Shown here: piece by piece, positions 63,644 through 64,000 of the stretch
Numbering within the stretch: position 1 is the first letter of the stretch
Layout of the letters: the number at the start of each line of letters is the position of its first letter
Origin: CAITSH01 sp025356665
GTDB taxonomy: Bacteria; Pseudomonadota; Gammaproteobacteria; Burkholderiales; SG8-39
NCBI GenBank assembly: GCA_025356665.1
Contig: JANXRV010000136.1
Span: 1 to 64,000 of the forward strand
Length of the DNA stretch: 64,000 nucleotides
Direction of reading: 5' to 3'
Program-made: the position numbers and the translations under genes
Notes under the pieces: generated by a model
Told to the model about the DNA's origin: nothing
What the model saw: the letters and a program-made list of their open reading frames with translations, nothing else
The model's database searches: none

Positions 63644-64000
63644 TCAGGGATTGAGCGTTTCGGAAGCGGCTTTGATTGATTTGACGATGTTGTGGTAGCC
63701 GGTGCAGCGGCAAAGGTTGCCGTCCAGTTGCTCGCGGATTTGCTCTTCGGTCGGGCGCGGCGTGTTCTTTACGAGGTCCAGCGCGCTCATGACCATGCCC
63801 GGCGTGCAAAAACCGCACTGCAGGCCGTGGTTCTGGCGGAAGGCTTCCTGCATCGGGTGCAGCGTGCCGTCGGCGGCTGCAATGCCCTCGATGGTGGTGA
63901 TGGTCGCCCCCTCGGCCTGCATGGCGAGCATGTTGCAGCTCTTCACCGCGCGGCCGTCGAGGTGGATGGTGCACGCGCCGCACTGGGCGGTGTCGCAGCC
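63644..64000 (-). CDS. coxS: Iron-sulfur subunit of the molybdenum hydroxylase (partial)
   Basis: The small 2Fe-2S subunit, truncated by the window end; at least 118 residues remain. The plant-type cluster motif reads GCDTAQCGACTIHLDGRAVK at the extreme right, then the helical 2Fe-2S domain has LQCGFCTPGMVMSALDL and DGNLCRCTGYHNIVKSI. Both clusters' cysteines are present in the visible part except the first of the N-terminal domain, which lies beyond 64000. It transfers electrons from the molybdenum centre to FAD in CoxM. Confidence 0.93.
   Translation of the reverse strand, partial: GCDTAQCGACTIHLDGRAVKSCNMLAMQAEGATITTIEGIAAADGTLHPMQEAFRQNHGLQCGFCTPGMVMSALDLVKNTPRPTEEQIREQLDGNLCRCTGYHNIVKSIKAASETLNP

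Overview
The window is GC-rich chromosomal DNA from a proteobacterium, most likely a betaproteobacterium. The evidence is a DUF3579 protein, the gene order ribF-ileS-lspA-ispH, the pilE-fimT-pilV-pilW-pilX-pilY1 minor pilin operon, a TakP-type TRAP transporter and a cox-like molybdenum hydroxylase cluster. The exact genus cannot be fixed from sequence reading alone; the metabolic content would suit the Rhodocyclales or a neighbouring order.

Layout. 1-790: a 12-bp tandem array and two copies of a hairpin-bearing intergenic element, no gene. 791-7162: metallophosphoesterase, ankyrin protein, argG and argF (with a mobile-looking inverted-repeat element between them), an orphan ParA-type ATPase, two small proteins (one DUF3579) and rpsT. 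7369-16049: murJ, a SirB1-family protein, then the compact ribF-ileS-lspA-ispH run and an orphan TonB-like protein. 16280-25802: a type IV pilus minor pilin operon on the minus strand ending in an enlarged pilY1. 26070-26661: a Fur/Irr-like regulator and tRNA-Thr(CGT). 26662-31974: a gene-poor 5.3-kb accessory segment with a ParE-type toxin-antitoxin pair, an exported alkaline phosphatase and partner, and a Lys/Asp-rich exported peptide. It is bounded on the right by a degenerate copy of the tRNA 3' end, so it looks like an old island. 32257-40209: a PilZ-like protein, carboxylesterase, membrane protein, mogA, yjgA/darP, pmbA, a TPR/glycosyltransferase-like protein and a 2OG-Fe(II) oxygenase. 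40414-44053: a TRAP transporter whose binding protein converges on its permease genes. 44515-52018: a MacAB-like ABC exporter with two separate permeases, a photolyase-like flavoprotein with apparently permuted domains, a lipoprotein hydrolase and a 2-hydroxyacid dehydrogenase. 52114-64000: a long minus-strand cluster, coxS-coxL-coxM, then OsmC, HbpS/GlcG-like and metallo-beta-lactamase-fold genes, then coxD, a LigB-type dioxygenase, malonyl-CoA decarboxylase, a small exported protein, coxE and coxG.

How the genes work together. The most interesting system is the right-hand cluster. Its CoxL carries the form II motif AYRGAGR, not the form I CO dehydrogenase motif, and the order S-L-M is the form II order. 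The maturation genes coxD, coxE and coxG are interleaved with an extradiol-type dioxygenase and a malonyl-CoA decarboxylase, and mcd, the small exported protein and coxE overlap by 4 bp at each junction. I infer a catabolic module in which a molybdenum hydroxylase oxidises an aromatic or heterocyclic substrate, a LigB-like enzyme opens the ring and MCD handles a malonyl-CoA product. mogA at 35.4-36.1 kb supplies molybdenum cofactor.

Non-coding structure is unusually rich. A 31-bp palindromic REP-like unit occurs five times, each time 9-36 nt beyond a stop codon. Short tandem arrays with periods of 6, 7, 8 or 12 bp sit in many intergenic gaps.
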